A stretch of DNA of 64,000 nucleotides from Pseudomonas sp. Irchel 3E20 (GCF_900187645.1 NZ_FYEE01000002.1:62001-126000); one strand, 5' to 3'; positions 34,824 through 44,536 are shown, counted from the stretch's first letter. The notes: a model not told the origin generated them from the letters alone. Translations and numbers: made by a program.

Positions 34824-35250
34824 GAAGTAAGCCTTGAATGAGAAGGCGCCGATTAGGCGACGCCCCGCAGCGCCGGGCAAATCAGAAAGTCTGGGGTGCT
34901 ATCGAGAAAATGGGTTGCGGTGTATTCCTTGGTCTGAATGTTTAGTCCAGACATCAGCAAAGTTCTTCAAGTATGAATTTAACGAACTATCGCCCCGTGT
35001 GACGCTGCGGGCCTTCTGTTGCCCTTGGTTGCTCCCATGGACGCTTGGTTCGTCGCACTGCAATCCCCGGCCCCTGGCGCGTGTTCGCCTGGGGCGGTGC
35101 CTGCGCCGTGCCTGTGCGCCTTGCCCTCGCAATTGGCTTTTTGGGCGCTGTGGCATTGCCGCCATGCGCGCCCGCCGGATGCCTGCCGTTCCCGTTGACC
35201 TGCGGCCAGCCCCTCGTGCTGGCCAGACGCGAACCCATGAGAGCCTCCCA
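34824..35250. other. Long divergent intergenic region
   Basis: 427 bases shared by the EamA transporter and the glutamine-synthetase-like gene. An inverted repeat GTCTG-N11-CAGAC lies at 34932-34952, a plausible regulator site, and AT-rich sequence follows at 34955-34990. The GC-rich rest contains a 53-codon frame from ATG 35037 with many Cys and Pro, without a ribosome site; I regard it as chance. No RNA element is recognised. Confidence 0.45.
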
Positions 35251-36633
35251 ATGAGCGTTGCCCCCACCCTGTTTGCTAGCCGCGAAGAAGCCCAGTCATT
35301 CCTCGACCACAACCCCGATATCGAACTGTTCGAGCTGTTCATCCTCGACAGCAACGGCGTGCCCCGGGGCAAGCTGCTGCATCGCGATGAACTGCTGGCG
35401 GTGTACGACAGCGGCCGGCCGTTGCCCAGCACCATCCTGGGCCTGACGATTAATGGCGATGACGTAGAGGATTCCGGCCTGGTGTGGGACGTGGGCGATA
35501 TCGACTGCCGCGCCTATCCGCTACCGGGCAGCTTGCAGCGCCTGCCGTGGCGCCTGCTGCCGACGGCGGCGGTGCAGGTCAGCATGCATCCCCGGGAGGG
35601 GCTGCCGGCGGCCGTGGCTGACCCGCGCCATGTGCTGGCGCGGGTGATCGATGGCCTCAAGGCCGATGGCTATTACCCGGTGATGGCGGCGGAACTGGAG
35701 TTCTACCTGCTCGATAGCCAGCGCGATGCCCAGGGCCGCCCGCAACCGGCGCTGGATGCCGACGGCGGGCGCCCCCGAGCGACCCAGGTGTATGGCCTGC
35801 GGGAGTTGGAGCAGATCGAACCCTTCCTCGCCGACCTCTACACCGCCTGCAAACTGCAAGGCATTCCGGCGCGCACGGCGATCTCCGAATACGCCCCAGG
35901 CCAGGTCGAGATCACCCTGCAGCACCGCGACGACGCCCTGCAAGCCATGGACGACGCGGTGCGCTACAAACGCCTGGTCAAAGGCGTGGCCCACAAGCAC
36001 GGAATGACCGCGTGTTTTATGGCCAAGCCGTTCGATGACCTGGCCGGCACGGGCATGCACCTGCACGTGAGCCTGGCGGATGAACACGGCCACAACCTGT
36101 TCGCCAGCGAAGCCCTCGATGGCACGCCGCTGCTGCGCCACGCGGTGGGCGGCATGCTCGCCACCTTGCTCGACTCCTTGCTGCTGTTCTGCCCCAACGC
36201 CAACTCCTACCGGCGCTTCCAGAGCAACAGCTACGCGCCGCTGGCCGCCACCTGGGGCGTGGACAACCGCACCGTCAGCCTGCGGGTACCTGGTGGGCCG
36301 GCGTTTTCCCGGCACATCGAACACCGCATCTGCGGTGCCGACGCCAACCCCTACCTGGCGGCAGCGGCGATCCTCGCCGGCATCCATCACGGCATCCGCC
36401 AGCGCCTCGACCCTGGCGCGCCGGTGGAAGGCAACGGCTACGCCCAGGCCAAAGAGCTGCTGCCCACCGATTGGCTGACCACCCTGCGCGCCCTCGAAGG
36501 TTCGGCCTGGGCCCGGGAAGCCTTGGGCGCGGAGTTTTTGCGGGTGTACCTGGCGGTCAAGCGGGCCGAGTACCGCCAGTTCATGGGGCAAGTGGGCGAG
36601 CAGGATTGGCGCTGGTACCTGCACCAGGCCTGA
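35251..36633 (+). CDS. Glutamine synthetase family protein (gamma-glutamylpolyamine synthetase type)
   Basis: 460 residues. GS beta-grasp N-domain (about 20-110) and catalytic domain with metal and ATP motifs: AAELEFYLLD near 148-157, ISEYAPGQVEITL near 211-223, GTGMHLHVSL near 268-277, NSYRRFQSNSYAPLAATWGVDNR near 326-348 and HRICGADANPYLAAAAIL near 367-384. Absence of the adenylylation Tyr segment of GlnA and the length fit PuuA/SpuI/PauA-type ligases that glutamylate putrescine or other amines. The ATG at 35251 is chosen because the frame extending to 34834 is not GS-like. No other polyamine genes are adjacent. Confidence 0.85.
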   Translation: MSVAPTLFASREEAQSFLDHNPDIELFELFILDSNGVPRGKLLHRDELLAVYDSGRPLPSTILGLTINGDDVEDSGLVWDVGDIDCRAYPLPGSLQRLPWRLLPTAAVQVSMHPREGLPAAVADPRHVLARVIDGLKADGYYPVMAAELEFYLLDSQRDAQGRPQPALDADGGRPRATQVYGLRELEQIEPFLADLYTACKLQGIPARTAISEYAPGQVEITLQHRDDALQAMDDAVRYKRLVKGVAHKHGMTACFMAKPFDDLAGTGMHLHVSLADEHGHNLFASEALDGTPLLRHAVGGMLATLLDSLLLFCPNANSYRRFQSNSYAPLAATWGVDNRTVSLRVPGGPAFSRHIEHRICGADANPYLAAAAILAGIHHGIRQRLDPGAPVEGNGYAQAKELLPTDWLTTLRALEGSAWAREALGAEFLRVYLAVKRAEYRQFMGQVGEQDWRWYLHQA

Positions 36634-36653
36634 GGCGCCAAACCTTCGTTAAA

Positions 36654-36682
36654 AAGCCGCCAGGGCAAAATACTGGCGGCTT
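36654..36682. terminator. Terminator after the glutamine-synthetase-like gene
   Basis: A perfect ten-pair stem AAGCCGCCAG/CTGGCGGCTT with a nine-base loop, A-rich before and TTAATTATT after. Confidence 0.75.
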
Positions 36683-36808
36683 AATTATTCCTTACTATCT
36701 TTTTCACGAAACATTGATGATTGCCTGCTTAAAGTTCGTGCTGTCGTAGCCCGTGATTATGTTTGTTGCGCGCAGGCGGCACTTCTTTCAAGGAATAAGC
36801 AGATCATC

Positions 36809-38458
36809 ATGTCAACGACTAAAGCCGTGCGCCCAGAATGGGTGACGTTGGTTGCCAGTGCCTTTTTATTAGTGGCCTTCAACATTACGTTATGGCAGCA
36901 CCTGTTCGCGATTACCGCCACGGGCGGCCAGGGTTTTGGCCTGCGCGTGGCGTTCGGGGTGATGATCGTATTTGCGTTTAACCTGGTGCTGACGTTGTTG
37001 GCGTTTCGTTATGTATTTAAGCCGCTGTTGATTCTGTTATTCATGATTAGCGCTGGCGTGGCCTATTTTATGGCGCAATACGGGGTGTTGATCGATACCG
37101 GCATGGTACGTAACTTTGCCCAGACCAATGCCACGGAAGTGCGTGACTTACTGTCCTGGAAGTGGCTGGCTTATATAGTGGGCTTGGGTGTAATACCGTC
37201 GCTGATCGTTTGGAAACTTCCAATTAGTTATCGCCCCTGGCCCCGCGAGTTGTTGTTTAAGTTGCTGGCAGGTGTCGTGTCGATGGCAGTGATTGGTGGC
37301 GTGGCGTTGGTCAACTATCAGGGCCTGTCGTCGCTGTTTCGCAACCACCACGAACTGCGCCTGATGCTGGTGCCGAGCAACTACATAGGCGCTGCGGCGG
37401 GGCTGCTGCGCGAGCAAGCGGCGGCGGCCGGCCGGTCTTTTGTGGCCATCGGCGAAGACGCGCAAAAGAACCCCACCTGGCAAACCCACGGCCGCAAATC
37501 GCTGACGGTGTTGGTGGTGGGCGAGAGCGCCCGGGCGCAGAACTTCGGCATCCTCGGCTACGAGCGCGATACCACCCCGCAACTGAACAAGGAGAGTGGG
37601 TTGATCGCCTTTACCGACGTGCGCTCCTGTGGCACCGAGACAGCGGTGTCGGTGCCGTGCATGTTCTCCAACATGGGCCGCAAGGGCTACGACGCCAGCC
37701 AGGCGAAAAACCAGGAAGGCCTGCTGGACGTGCTCAAGCGCGCCGGGCTGGAAGTGATCTGGCGCGACAACCAGTCCGGCTGCAAGGGCACGTGCGACCG
37801 GGTCACCCTGCAAGATGTCAGCAACCTCAAGGACCCGCAGTTGTGCGCCAACAGCGAGTGCCGCGACGAAATCCTCCTGCAAGGCTTGCAGCAACTGATC
37901 GACAGCCTGGCCAAGGACACCGTGCTGGTGCTGCACCAAATGGGCAGCCACGGCCCGGAATACTTCAAGCGCTACCCCAAGGCCTACGAGCGTTTCACCC
38001 CGGTGTGCGAAAGCAATGCGCTGAACAATTGCAGCCGCGAAAGCATCGTCAATGGCTACGACAACACCCTGGTCTACACCGACCACGTGCTGGCGACCCT
38101 GATCGACCTGCTGCGGCGCAACCAGGACAAGGTCGATACCGCCATGCTGTACCTCTCCGACCACGGTGAGTCGCTGGGCGAGTACAACCTGTTCCTCCAT
38201 GGCACGCCCTACATGCTGGCGCCGGACCAGCAAAAACACGTGGCGATGCTGGCTTGGTTCTCCGACAGCTACCAAAAGAGCTTTGCGCTGGACACCCACT
38301 GCCTGCAGTTGAGCCGCGACAAACCTTTGAGCCAGGACAACCTGTTCCATTCCATGCTGGGCCTCTTGGAGGTCAGCACCCAGGTGTACGACGGCAAACT
38401 CGACCTGTTCGCCGGGTGCCGCACGCCGGTGCTCGATGGCGTGCTGGCCGGCCAATAA
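36809..38458 (+). CDS. eptA: Lipid A phosphoethanolamine transferase (EptA type)
   Basis: 549 residues. Five transmembrane helices in residues 10-170, then a periplasmic alkaline-phosphatase-like domain. Zn ligand region VVGESARAQNFG has Glu239; the nucleophile Thr278 is in SCGTETAVSVPCMF; later metal ligands are in YLSDHGESLGEYNLFLHG. Paired cysteines typical of EptA/MCR are kept. It adds phosphoethanolamine to lipid A and so can lower polymyxin sensitivity. The membrane half is visibly AT-richer, with codons such as TTA and ATT, than the periplasmic half. No pmrAB-like regulator is adjacent. Confidence 0.93.
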   Translation: MSTTKAVRPEWVTLVASAFLLVAFNITLWQHLFAITATGGQGFGLRVAFGVMIVFAFNLVLTLLAFRYVFKPLLILLFMISAGVAYFMAQYGVLIDTGMVRNFAQTNATEVRDLLSWKWLAYIVGLGVIPSLIVWKLPISYRPWPRELLFKLLAGVVSMAVIGGVALVNYQGLSSLFRNHHELRLMLVPSNYIGAAAGLLREQAAAAGRSFVAIGEDAQKNPTWQTHGRKSLTVLVVGESARAQNFGILGYERDTTPQLNKESGLIAFTDVRSCGTETAVSVPCMFSNMGRKGYDASQAKNQEGLLDVLKRAGLEVIWRDNQSGCKGTCDRVTLQDVSNLKDPQLCANSECRDEILLQGLQQLIDSLAKDTVLVLHQMGSHGPEYFKRYPKAYERFTPVCESNALNNCSRESIVNGYDNTLVYTDHVLATLIDLLRRNQDKVDTAMLYLSDHGESLGEYNLFLHGTPYMLAPDQQKHVAMLAWFSDSYQKSFALDTHCLQLSRDKPLSQDNLFHSMLGLLEVSTQVYDGKLDLFAGCRTPVLDGVLAGQ

Positions 38459-38664
38459 ACACCGTAGCCAGCGTGCTGGCCGGCGCAGGGTTGCGCAGCG
38501 ACCCCAAAGCATCCGGCAACACCGCGTACTCAGGCCCTGAGAAGCCTGGGAGTGCTGCGCGGGCAAGCCCTCTTGTTACGACAAAGCACATGCGCTCACC
38601 TTTTTTTCACCTGCCAGCGGCTAACCTGCCGCTTCCATGACCCTTACCTTCGAGTGTTGGCTTG

Positions 38665-39318
38665 ATGTCATCGCAGTCACCTTCCACCGTTGAGCATGAA
38701 TTCGCCGAGCGTTACGAGCGCGAGCACGCCAGCACCTGCCTGGAGGCTCGGCCGCTGGGCCTGGGCCAACGCCTGGCGCAATGGCGTGACGAACAACGGG
38801 TGCGTGGCGCACTCAAGGCTGCCGGGGAGCCGGGGTTGATCCTGGACGTGGCCTGTGGCGCGGGGCTGTTCTGGCCGGTGCTGGCCGAGCACGGCAACCG
38901 GGTGATCCTGGCGGCCGACAACTCCCCGCAGATGCTCGACCACGCGCCCATCCACCACCCGCGTGAAGTGCTGGCGCGGGTCAAGACCTTCCACAGTTCG
39001 GCCTTCAGCCTCGGCCTATCGGCCAATGCCGTCGATTGCATCTTCTGCATGCGCCTCTACGCCCACATGCTCAACGGCGAGCATCGCCTGGCCTTGCTGC
39101 GCGAATTCCACCGGGTCAGCCGTGACACGGTGATTGTTTGCGTGCGCCTGCTGGGGGGCCTTGACCTGGGCCGCGTACGCGATGAAAACCCCTTGCAGGG
39201 CAGCAAAAACCACATCGAAAAGGAATTCAGACAAGCGGGATTCGACATCGTCAGTCATCAGGATTTTTTCCCCGGCCTCGCCTTGTCGCGGGTTTATGTC
39301 CTGAGGAAGGCCAGTTAG
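38665..39318 (+). CDS. Class I SAM-dependent methyltransferase
   Basis: 217 residues. Motif I is LILDVACGAGLFWPVLAEHG near 58-77, followed by LAADNSPQML and a post-motif III AVDCIFCMRLYAHM near 121-134. The opening EFAERYEREHASTCLEARPLG is shared with methyltransferases acting on small or lipid substrates in Pseudomonas; the substrate is unknown. The ATG at 38665 lacks a clear ribosome site, and the TTG one codon before is an alternative. Between it and eptA (206 bases) is REP-like sequence. Confidence 0.8.
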   Translation: MSSQSPSTVEHEFAERYEREHASTCLEARPLGLGQRLAQWRDEQRVRGALKAAGEPGLILDVACGAGLFWPVLAEHGNRVILAADNSPQMLDHAPIHHPREVLARVKTFHSSAFSLGLSANAVDCIFCMRLYAHMLNGEHRLALLREFHRVSRDTVIVCVRLLGGLDLGRVRDENPLQGSKNHIEKEFRQAGFDIVSHQDFFPGLALSRVYVLRKAS

Positions 39319-39441
39319 GGCTGGCTTGTAGGTCTATTCTTCAGCTCTTGAAGGTTTTTTCCTTTGTGCACAGCTGTAGTTCAGGCGCGGAAATCCCCGG
39401 GGGCGATATATACTGCGCGCCATTCTTCAAGGGAGAGCCGT

Positions 39442-40575
39442 GTGGCCATCGATATTCACTGGATTCGCGACAACGATAGCCTCGGTCGTTTCTGTACACA
39501 GTGGCAGGCACTGCCCTTCGTCGCCCTCGACACCGAATTCATGCGGGTCGACACCTTCTACCCCATCGCCGGCCTGTTGCAGATCGGCGACGGCGAGCGC
39601 GCCTACCTGATCGACCCGTTGACCATCGACAACTGGCAGCCCCTGGCGGCATTGCTGGAAAACCCGGCGGTGACCAAGGTGCTGCACGCCTGCAGCGAAG
39701 ACCTGGAAGTGCTGTTGCGCCTGACCGGCAGCCTGCCGGCGCCGCTGTTCGACACCCAATTGGCCGCCGCTTACCTCAACCTGGGCTTCTCCATGGGTTA
39801 CTCGCGCCTGGTCCAGGAAGTGCTGGGCATTGAGCTGCCCAAGGGCGAAACCCGCTCTGACTGGTTGCGCCGGCCGTTGTCGGACACGCAAATCAGCTAC
39901 GCCGCCGAAGATGCCGTGCATCTGGCCGAGGTTTACAACCACCTGCGGCCCAAGCTGTCGGACGACAAGCACGCCTGGGTCCTGGAGGATGGCGCCGAAC
40001 TGGTGGCCAACCTGCGCCGCGAAACCGACCCCTACGAGGTCTATCGCGAGGCTAAGCTGGCCTGGAAGCTGTCCCGCGCCCAATTGGCGGTGTTGCGTGA
40101 GCTGTGCGCCTGGCGCGAGCAAGAGGCCCGCGCCCGGGACCTGCCGCGCAACCGTATCATCCGCGAGCACGCCCTGTGGCCATTGGCCCGCACCCAGCCC
40201 GACAACCTCTCGGCGCTGGCGAAAATCGACGACATGCACCCGCGCACCGTGCGCCAGGACGGCCAGTTCCTGCTCGACCTCATCCAGCGCTTCGCCAACC
40301 TGCCGCCCGAGCAATGGCCACCGGCCGTGCCCGAGCCGCTGCCGGTGGAAGCTGCCGCCTTGGTCAAGCGCCTACGCGCCTTGGGCCAGAGCGAGGCCGA
40401 GCGCCTGGATATCGCCCCGGAGCTGATGCTGCGCAAGAAAACCCTCGAAGCGCTGATTAAAAGCGGCTTCCCCCAGGGCCCTTATCAATTGCCCGATTCC
40501 CTGCGTGGCTGGCGCCGCGAATTGATGGGCCAGGCCCTGCTCGACAGCCTGGCCACCGCCGGAGAACAGCCTTGA
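39442..40575 (+). CDS. rnd: Ribonuclease D
   Basis: 377 residues. 3'-5' exonuclease of tRNA maturation. DEDD motif residues are visible: Asp30-x-Glu32 in ALDTEFMRV, Asp in [10 protein letters not shown] near 92-101, and [14 protein letters not shown] near 152-165 (Asp and Tyr nearby), followed by two HRDC domains (about 210-290 and 300-370). The start is the GTG at 39442, with GGGAGAG upstream; the longer frame starting at 39364 is not supported. It overlaps ycgL by 4 bases. Confidence 0.95.
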   Translation: MAIDIHWIRDNDSLGRFCTQWQALPFVALDTEFMRVDTFYPIAGLLQIGDGERAYLIDPLTIDNWQPLAALLENPAVTKVLHACSEDLEVLLRLTGSLPAPLFDTQLAAAYLNLGFSMGYSRLVQEVLGIELPKGETRSDWLRRPLSDTQISYAAEDAVHLAEVYNHLRPKLSDDKHAWVLEDGAELVANLRRETDPYEVYREAKLAWKLSRAQLAVLRELCAWREQEARARDLPRNRIIREHALWPLARTQPDNLSALAKIDDMHPRTVRQDGQFLLDLIQRFANLPPEQWPPAVPEPLPVEAAALVKRLRALGQSEAERLDIAPELMLRKKTLEALIKSGFPQGPYQLPDSLRGWRRELMGQALLDSLATAGEQP

Positions 40576-40865
40576 AACGTATTTGCTCCATCTACCGCAG
40601 CCTGAAGAAAAACGAGATGTACCTTTACGTGCTCAAAAGCGATGCCCTGGAGCGTGTGCCGGAAAACCTCTTGGCCGCGTTCGGCAAGCCGCACCACGCC
40701 TTCGACCTGGTGCTGAGCCCGCAGCGCGCGCTGTCGCGCGAAGACATTCATGTGGTGCTGGCGAACCTGGAATCCCAGGGTTACCACCTGCAAATGCCGC
40801 CCGCCGAAGACGAGTACATCGAGCACTTGCCCGAAGAGCTGCTGCGGCGCAATGACCCGGTGTGA
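40572..40865 (+). CDS. YcgL-domain protein
   Basis: 97 residues. The YcgL pattern [16 protein letters not shown]...[18 protein letters not shown]...[15 protein letters not shown] is clear. The fold is known but not the function; the gene is widely paired with rnd. The start is a TTG inside the rnd stop (TTGA overlap), so translation is probably coupled to rnd. Confidence 0.9.
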   Translation: MKRICSIYRSLKKNEMYLYVLKSDALERVPENLLAAFGKPHHAFDLVLSPQRALSREDIHVVLANLESQGYHLQMPPAEDEYIEHLPEELLRRNDPV

Positions 40866-40984
40866 TCGCTAAGTGCCCTGCCAGGGGCACTGTTATCCGT
40901 TGGATGCACATTTTTGCCAGGGGGGCGGGGCTGTCGGGAATCGACGGCCGCGGCCCCGTGCCCTGTTTTTGAAAGGTTTGAACC

Positions 40985-41917
40985 ATGCGCGTTCTGATTG
41001 CTGAACACGACCACGCCCTCTACGCCCAACTGCTGCGCGCCGCCGCGCCCGACCTTGAGGTGCTGACCAGCGGCGATTCCGCCGAACTGGCCAGCCTGGC
41101 GGCCGACTGCCCGGTGTGGTTGGGCCAGCCCGACCTGTTGGCGACCCTGCTGCGCCAGGGCCACCACCCACAATGGCTGCAATCGACCTGGGCGGGCATC
41201 ACGCCGCTGCTGGCCGACGGCTTGCCGCGCGACTATCGCCTAACCCGGGCGGTGGGGATTTTCGGCCAGGTCATGGCCGAATACGTGCTCACCTACATGC
41301 TCGGCCACGAGCGCGAAGTGCTGGCGCGCCTGGTCAGCCAGGTGGAGCGCAAGTGGGACGGGCGCCTGGGCCAGAGCCTGGCCGGGCGCAAGGCGTTGAT
41401 CGTCGGCACCGGCGACATCGGCAGTTGTGTGGCGCAGTTTTTGGTGCCTTTTGGCGTGCAGTTGTACGGCATCGCCAGCAGCGCCCGCGAGCAGGCGCCG
41501 TTTATTGAAGTGGCGGCGCTGGAAGATTTGCCGCGGCTGGTGGGGCAGGTGGATTACGTGATTAACCTGCTGCCCAACACTCCCCACACCCACGACCTGT
41601 ACAACGCCGCGCTGTTCAAGCAGTTCAAGCCCACGGCGCTGTTCATCAACGCCGGGCGCGGCGTGGCGGTGGTGGACGCCGACCTGGTCGAGGCCCTCAA
41701 GGAAGGGCACCTGGCCGGTGCAGTGATCGACGTCTGCCGCCAGGAACCGCTGCCCCAGCGCCATCCCTTCTGGACAGCCTGGGGCCTGCTGCTGACCGGC
41801 CACAGCTCCGCGCCCACTTCACCGCCGTTGCTGGTGCAGTTGTTCGTCGAAAACCTGCGTGCCTATCAGGCCCAGCAAGCCTTGCGCGGGGAAGTGGATT
41901 TCGCCCGGGGCTATTGA
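40985..41917 (+). CDS. D-2-hydroxyacid dehydrogenase family protein (GhrA-like)
   Basis: 310 residues. NAD(P)-binding motif LIVGTGDIGSCVAQFL near 138-153, VINLLPNTPHTHDLYN near 193-208 and INAGRGVAVVDADLVEAL near 219-236 with the catalytic Arg/Glu region; the active-site His is in LLTGHSSAP near 276. It reduces 2-ketoacids such as glyoxylate or hydroxypyruvate to D-hydroxyacids, or the reverse; specificity is not shown. It is 119 bases after ycgL on the same strand. Confidence 0.9.
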   Translation: MRVLIAEHDHALYAQLLRAAAPDLEVLTSGDSAELASLAADCPVWLGQPDLLATLLRQGHHPQWLQSTWAGITPLLADGLPRDYRLTRAVGIFGQVMAEYVLTYMLGHEREVLARLVSQVERKWDGRLGQSLAGRKALIVGTGDIGSCVAQFLVPFGVQLYGIASSAREQAPFIEVAALEDLPRLVGQVDYVINLLPNTPHTHDLYNAALFKQFKPTALFINAGRGVAVVDADLVEALKEGHLAGAVIDVCRQEPLPQRHPFWTAWGLLLTGHSSAPTSPPLLVQLFVENLRAYQAQQALRGEVDFARGY

Positions 41918-41957
41918 GCGGGCGTTGTCGCGGGTGGCTCCCACAGGCCTGTCAGCC

Positions 41958-42551
41958 TTAAAGGCTGAAATCCCCTTCCGCCGCCAACTCGCTCAGCGGG
42001 CGGCGGGGGCTTGGGGTTTCCCGGGCCTGTAGGTAGTCGGCCAGGGTGGCCTTGTCGCCGAGTTTGCCGATGGCCACGGCGGCGTGCAGGGCGTAGCCCT
42101 CGGGGATGTTCAACTCCTTACGGGTCAAGTCTTGGTCGAACCCGGCCATGCCGTGGGTGTGCCAGCCGCTCAGGCTTGCTTGCAACGCCAGGTGGCCCCA
42201 GGCCGAGCCGGTGTCGAAGGTGTGCCACAGGGCCGGGGTTTCTTCGCTGGCGCCGGGGGCGGTGAAGGTGGTTTTCGAGATCACGATCACCAGGGCCGAG
42301 GCGTGTTGCGCCCAACTGCGGTTGAATTCGTTGAGCAGGCCCAGGTAGCGCTCCCAGTTCGGCGTGTCGCGGCGTGCATACAAAAAGCGCCACGGCTGCG
42401 AGTTGTAGGCCGAAGGCGCCCAGCGCGCGGCTTCAAAGAAGCTCAGCAGGGTTTCTTGGGGGATGCTCTCGCCGGTAAAGGCCCGGGGCGACCAGCGTTC
42501 GATGAATTGCGGGTGGATGGCGTAGTCGGCAACGCGAGGGTTAGCGCTCAT
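41958..42551 (-). CDS. Nitroreductase-family protein
   Basis: 197 residues. FMN-binding family signatures: IERWSPRAFTGESIP near 14-28, AARWAPSAYNSQPWRFLY near 41-58 and a central WGHLALQASLSGWHTHGMAGF near 118-138. Members are flavin NAD(P)H-dependent oxidoreductases of quinones or nitro compounds. Located between hydroxyacid dehydrogenase (convergent) and YcgN (divergent); a half REP sits in the 40-base gap downstream. Confidence 0.88.
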   Translation of the reverse strand: MSANPRVADYAIHPQFIERWSPRAFTGESIPQETLLSFFEAARWAPSAYNSQPWRFLYARRDTPNWERYLGLLNEFNRSWAQHASALVIVISKTTFTAPGASEETPALWHTFDTGSAWGHLALQASLSGWHTHGMAGFDQDLTRKELNIPEGYALHAAVAIGKLGDKATLADYLQARETPSPRRPLSELAAEGDFSL

Positions 42552-42812
42552 GCAGGGTTCCTGGCTAGGTCAATGAATACGGATAAAAACCGGCGGGCGC
42601 AGTTAGGCTGGGCGATGGGTTTTTGGCGGGGTTTACAGCGCGGCGCAGGCAACGCGGTCGAGCGTTAATGGCCTGCGGCCAGCGCCTAAAGCTACTGGGC
42701 GAGGGGCAAACTGACAAGCCTGGCGCTACCAGCAGTCGCCCGCCCTTGGCCCACCGCCCCCTTGGCACTAGACTGGCGGCCTTTTCACTGCGCTGATGTT
42801 GAACTGCGAACC

Positions 42813-43262
42813 ATGGCTGCCAACGTAGAACCCTTCTGGACCCGCAAAACCCTCGAACAACTCGACCCGCAGGAGTGGGAATCGTTGTGCGACGGCTGTG
42901 GCCTGTGCTGCCTGCAAAAGCTCGAGGATGAAGAGGACAACAGCGTCTATTACACGCGAATTGCCTGCAAGTTGTTGGACCTGAACACCTGCCAGTGCAG
43001 TGACTACCCCAACCGCCGCGACACGGTGCCCGATTGCATCCAGCTCACCCCGGGCAAGGCCGACCAGTTCACCTGGCTGCCGCCGACCTGCGGCTACCGC
43101 TTGGTCAGCGAGGGCAAGGACCTGCCGCGGTGGCATCACCTGGTGTGCGGTGACCGCGACGCGGTGCACCACGAACGTATTTCCCAGTCCGGGCGCATGC
43201 TGGCCGAAGGCAGCGTGGCCGAGGACGATTGGGAAGACCACCTGATTTTTCGCGCAGGCTGA
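42813..43262 (+). CDS. YcgN-family cysteine cluster protein
   Basis: 149 residues. Cys-rich pattern [13 protein letters not shown] near 26-38, CKLLD...[10 protein letters not shown] near 52-68, [12 protein letters not shown] and LVCGD, typical of YcgN/CxxCxxCC (PF03692) proteins that may bind Zn or Fe-S. Function unknown. The gene neighbourhood rnd-ycgL-ycgN is conserved. The ATG at 42813 gives the family start. Confidence 0.88.
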   Translation: MAANVEPFWTRKTLEQLDPQEWESLCDGCGLCCLQKLEDEEDNSVYYTRIACKLLDLNTCQCSDYPNRRDTVPDCIQLTPGKADQFTWLPPTCGYRLVSEGKDLPRWHHLVCGDRDAVHHERISQSGRMLAEGSVAEDDWEDHLIFRAG

Positions 43263-43309
43263 GGCCCCACGGCCCGGCGGCGCAATCGTTGAACCACGAG
43301 GGACTGTGT

Positions 43310-44536
43310 ATGGCTGTAGGAACCCGGCTGGCGGCGGCCTGCTTGCTGCTGGCGCTGAGTGCGCCGCTGTGGGCGGCGAAGAAAGTCGACCTGGATTACC
43401 AGGTCAAGTTGTTGCCCAAGGGCGACCAGGCCTGGGTCACCCTGACCCTGGGCGAAGGCTCGGCGGTGCGCAGCCTGGATTTCGACCTGGGCGCGGGCGA
43501 CGACTACAGCGATTTCAAGGCCGACGGCCAGTGGCAGGCCCAGGACCGGCGCGGCATCTGGCGCCCGGCCAGCGGCAAGGCCAGCCTGAGCTACCGCGTA
43601 CGCATCAACCAGGCCCGTGACAATGGCAGTTTCGACAGCCGCGTGACGCCCAAGTGGGCACTGTTGCGCGGCGATTTGCTGGTGCCGGCGGCGCGGCTCG
43701 ATCAGCAGGATGGCGTCGAATTGGTGGCGCGCCTGGGCTTTGAGCTGCCGCCGGGCTGGAAAAGCGTCGAGACGGCGTGGCCGCGCATCGGCAAGCAGCG
43801 TTTTCGCATCGACAACCCTTCGCGCCTGTTCGACCGCCCCACGGGGTGGATGCTCGCCGGCACCCTGGGCAGCCGCCGCACGTTGCTGGGGGAAACCCAG
43901 GTCACCGTGGCCTCGCCCCAGGGCCAGGGCATGCGCCGCATGGACGTGCTGACCCTGCTGACGTTTGTTTGGCCCCAGGTGCAAGCGGTGTTCCCGCGCC
44001 ACCCGGGCAAGCTGCTGATTGTCGGCGCCGGCGACCCGATGTGGCGCGCCAGCCTGGCCGGGCACGACTCCATTTACCTGAGCAGCCGCTTGCCGCTGGT
44101 CAGCGAGAGCGGCAGCAGCCCTTTGGTGCGCGAGTTGGTGCAGGTGTTCGGGCGGATCAACGACAGCCACGGCAGTGACTGGATCAGCGAAGGTTTTGCC
44201 GAGTACTACGCCATCGAACTGCTGCGCCGCGCCGGGGGCATCAGCGACGAGCGCTACCAGAGCCTGCACGCCCGCTTGGCCAAGCAGGGCCACGAGGTCA
44301 CTAGCCTGCGCGGCGAGCACATCGCCGGGGCGCAATTGGCCCGGGCGGTGCTGCTGTTGCAGGAGTTGGACAGTGAAATCCGCATCAAGACCCGCAACAA
44401 ACGCTCCCTTGACGACGTGCTGCGGGCGGTGATGCGCCTGGAAAGCGTTAGCACCGCCGAGTTCGTGCAGCTTAGCGAGAGCATCCTGGGTGGCGGCTCA
44501 AAGGTGCTCGACAGCGAGTTGTTGAAGGGCGTGTAG
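43310..44536 (+). CDS. Secreted gluzincin-like protein with decayed zinc-peptidase motif
   Basis: 408 residues. Signal peptide (cleavage near LWAA, residue 23). The N-terminal 200 residues are a beta-rich domain like those preceding M1/M61 peptidases; residues 274-300 then read LVRELVQVFG...WISEGFAEYYA. The second motif matches the EGxAEYY Glu-ligand helix of gluzincins, but the first, normally HExxH, is RELVQ, so both His ligands are lost. I infer an inactive pseudo-peptidase that may bind peptides or act as an inhibitor or scaffold. It follows ycgN closely (47 bases) and probably shares its transcript. Confidence 0.7.
   Translation: MAVGTRLAAACLLLALSAPLWAAKKVDLDYQVKLLPKGDQAWVTLTLGEGSAVRSLDFDLGAGDDYSDFKADGQWQAQDRRGIWRPASGKASLSYRVRINQARDNGSFDSRVTPKWALLRGDLLVPAARLDQQDGVELVARLGFELPPGWKSVETAWPRIGKQRFRIDNPSRLFDRPTGWMLAGTLGSRRTLLGETQVTVASPQGQGMRRMDVLTLLTFVWPQVQAVFPRHPGKLLIVGAGDPMWRASLAGHDSIYLSSRLPLVSESGSSPLVRELVQVFGRINDSHGSDWISEGFAEYYAIELLRRAGGISDERYQSLHARLAKQGHEVTSLRGEHIAGAQLARAVLLLQELDSEIRIKTRNKRSLDDVLRAVMRLESVSTAEFVQLSESILGGGSKVLDSELLKGV

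Noticed and set aside
35037..35198. A 53-codon Cys/Pro-rich frame upstream of the GS-like gene
   Set aside because: No ribosome site, composition as expected from random GC-rich sequence, no recognised pattern.
34834..35250. N-terminal extension of the glutamine synthetase frame
   Set aside because: The extra 139 residues are Arg/Pro/Cys-rich and unlike the GS fold; the family start is at 35251.
38459..38664. Possible small minus-strand gene of 72 codons after eptA
   Set aside because: The stretch is REP-like repetitive sequence (GTCGCTGCGCAACCC-type) and the frame has no start signal or motif.
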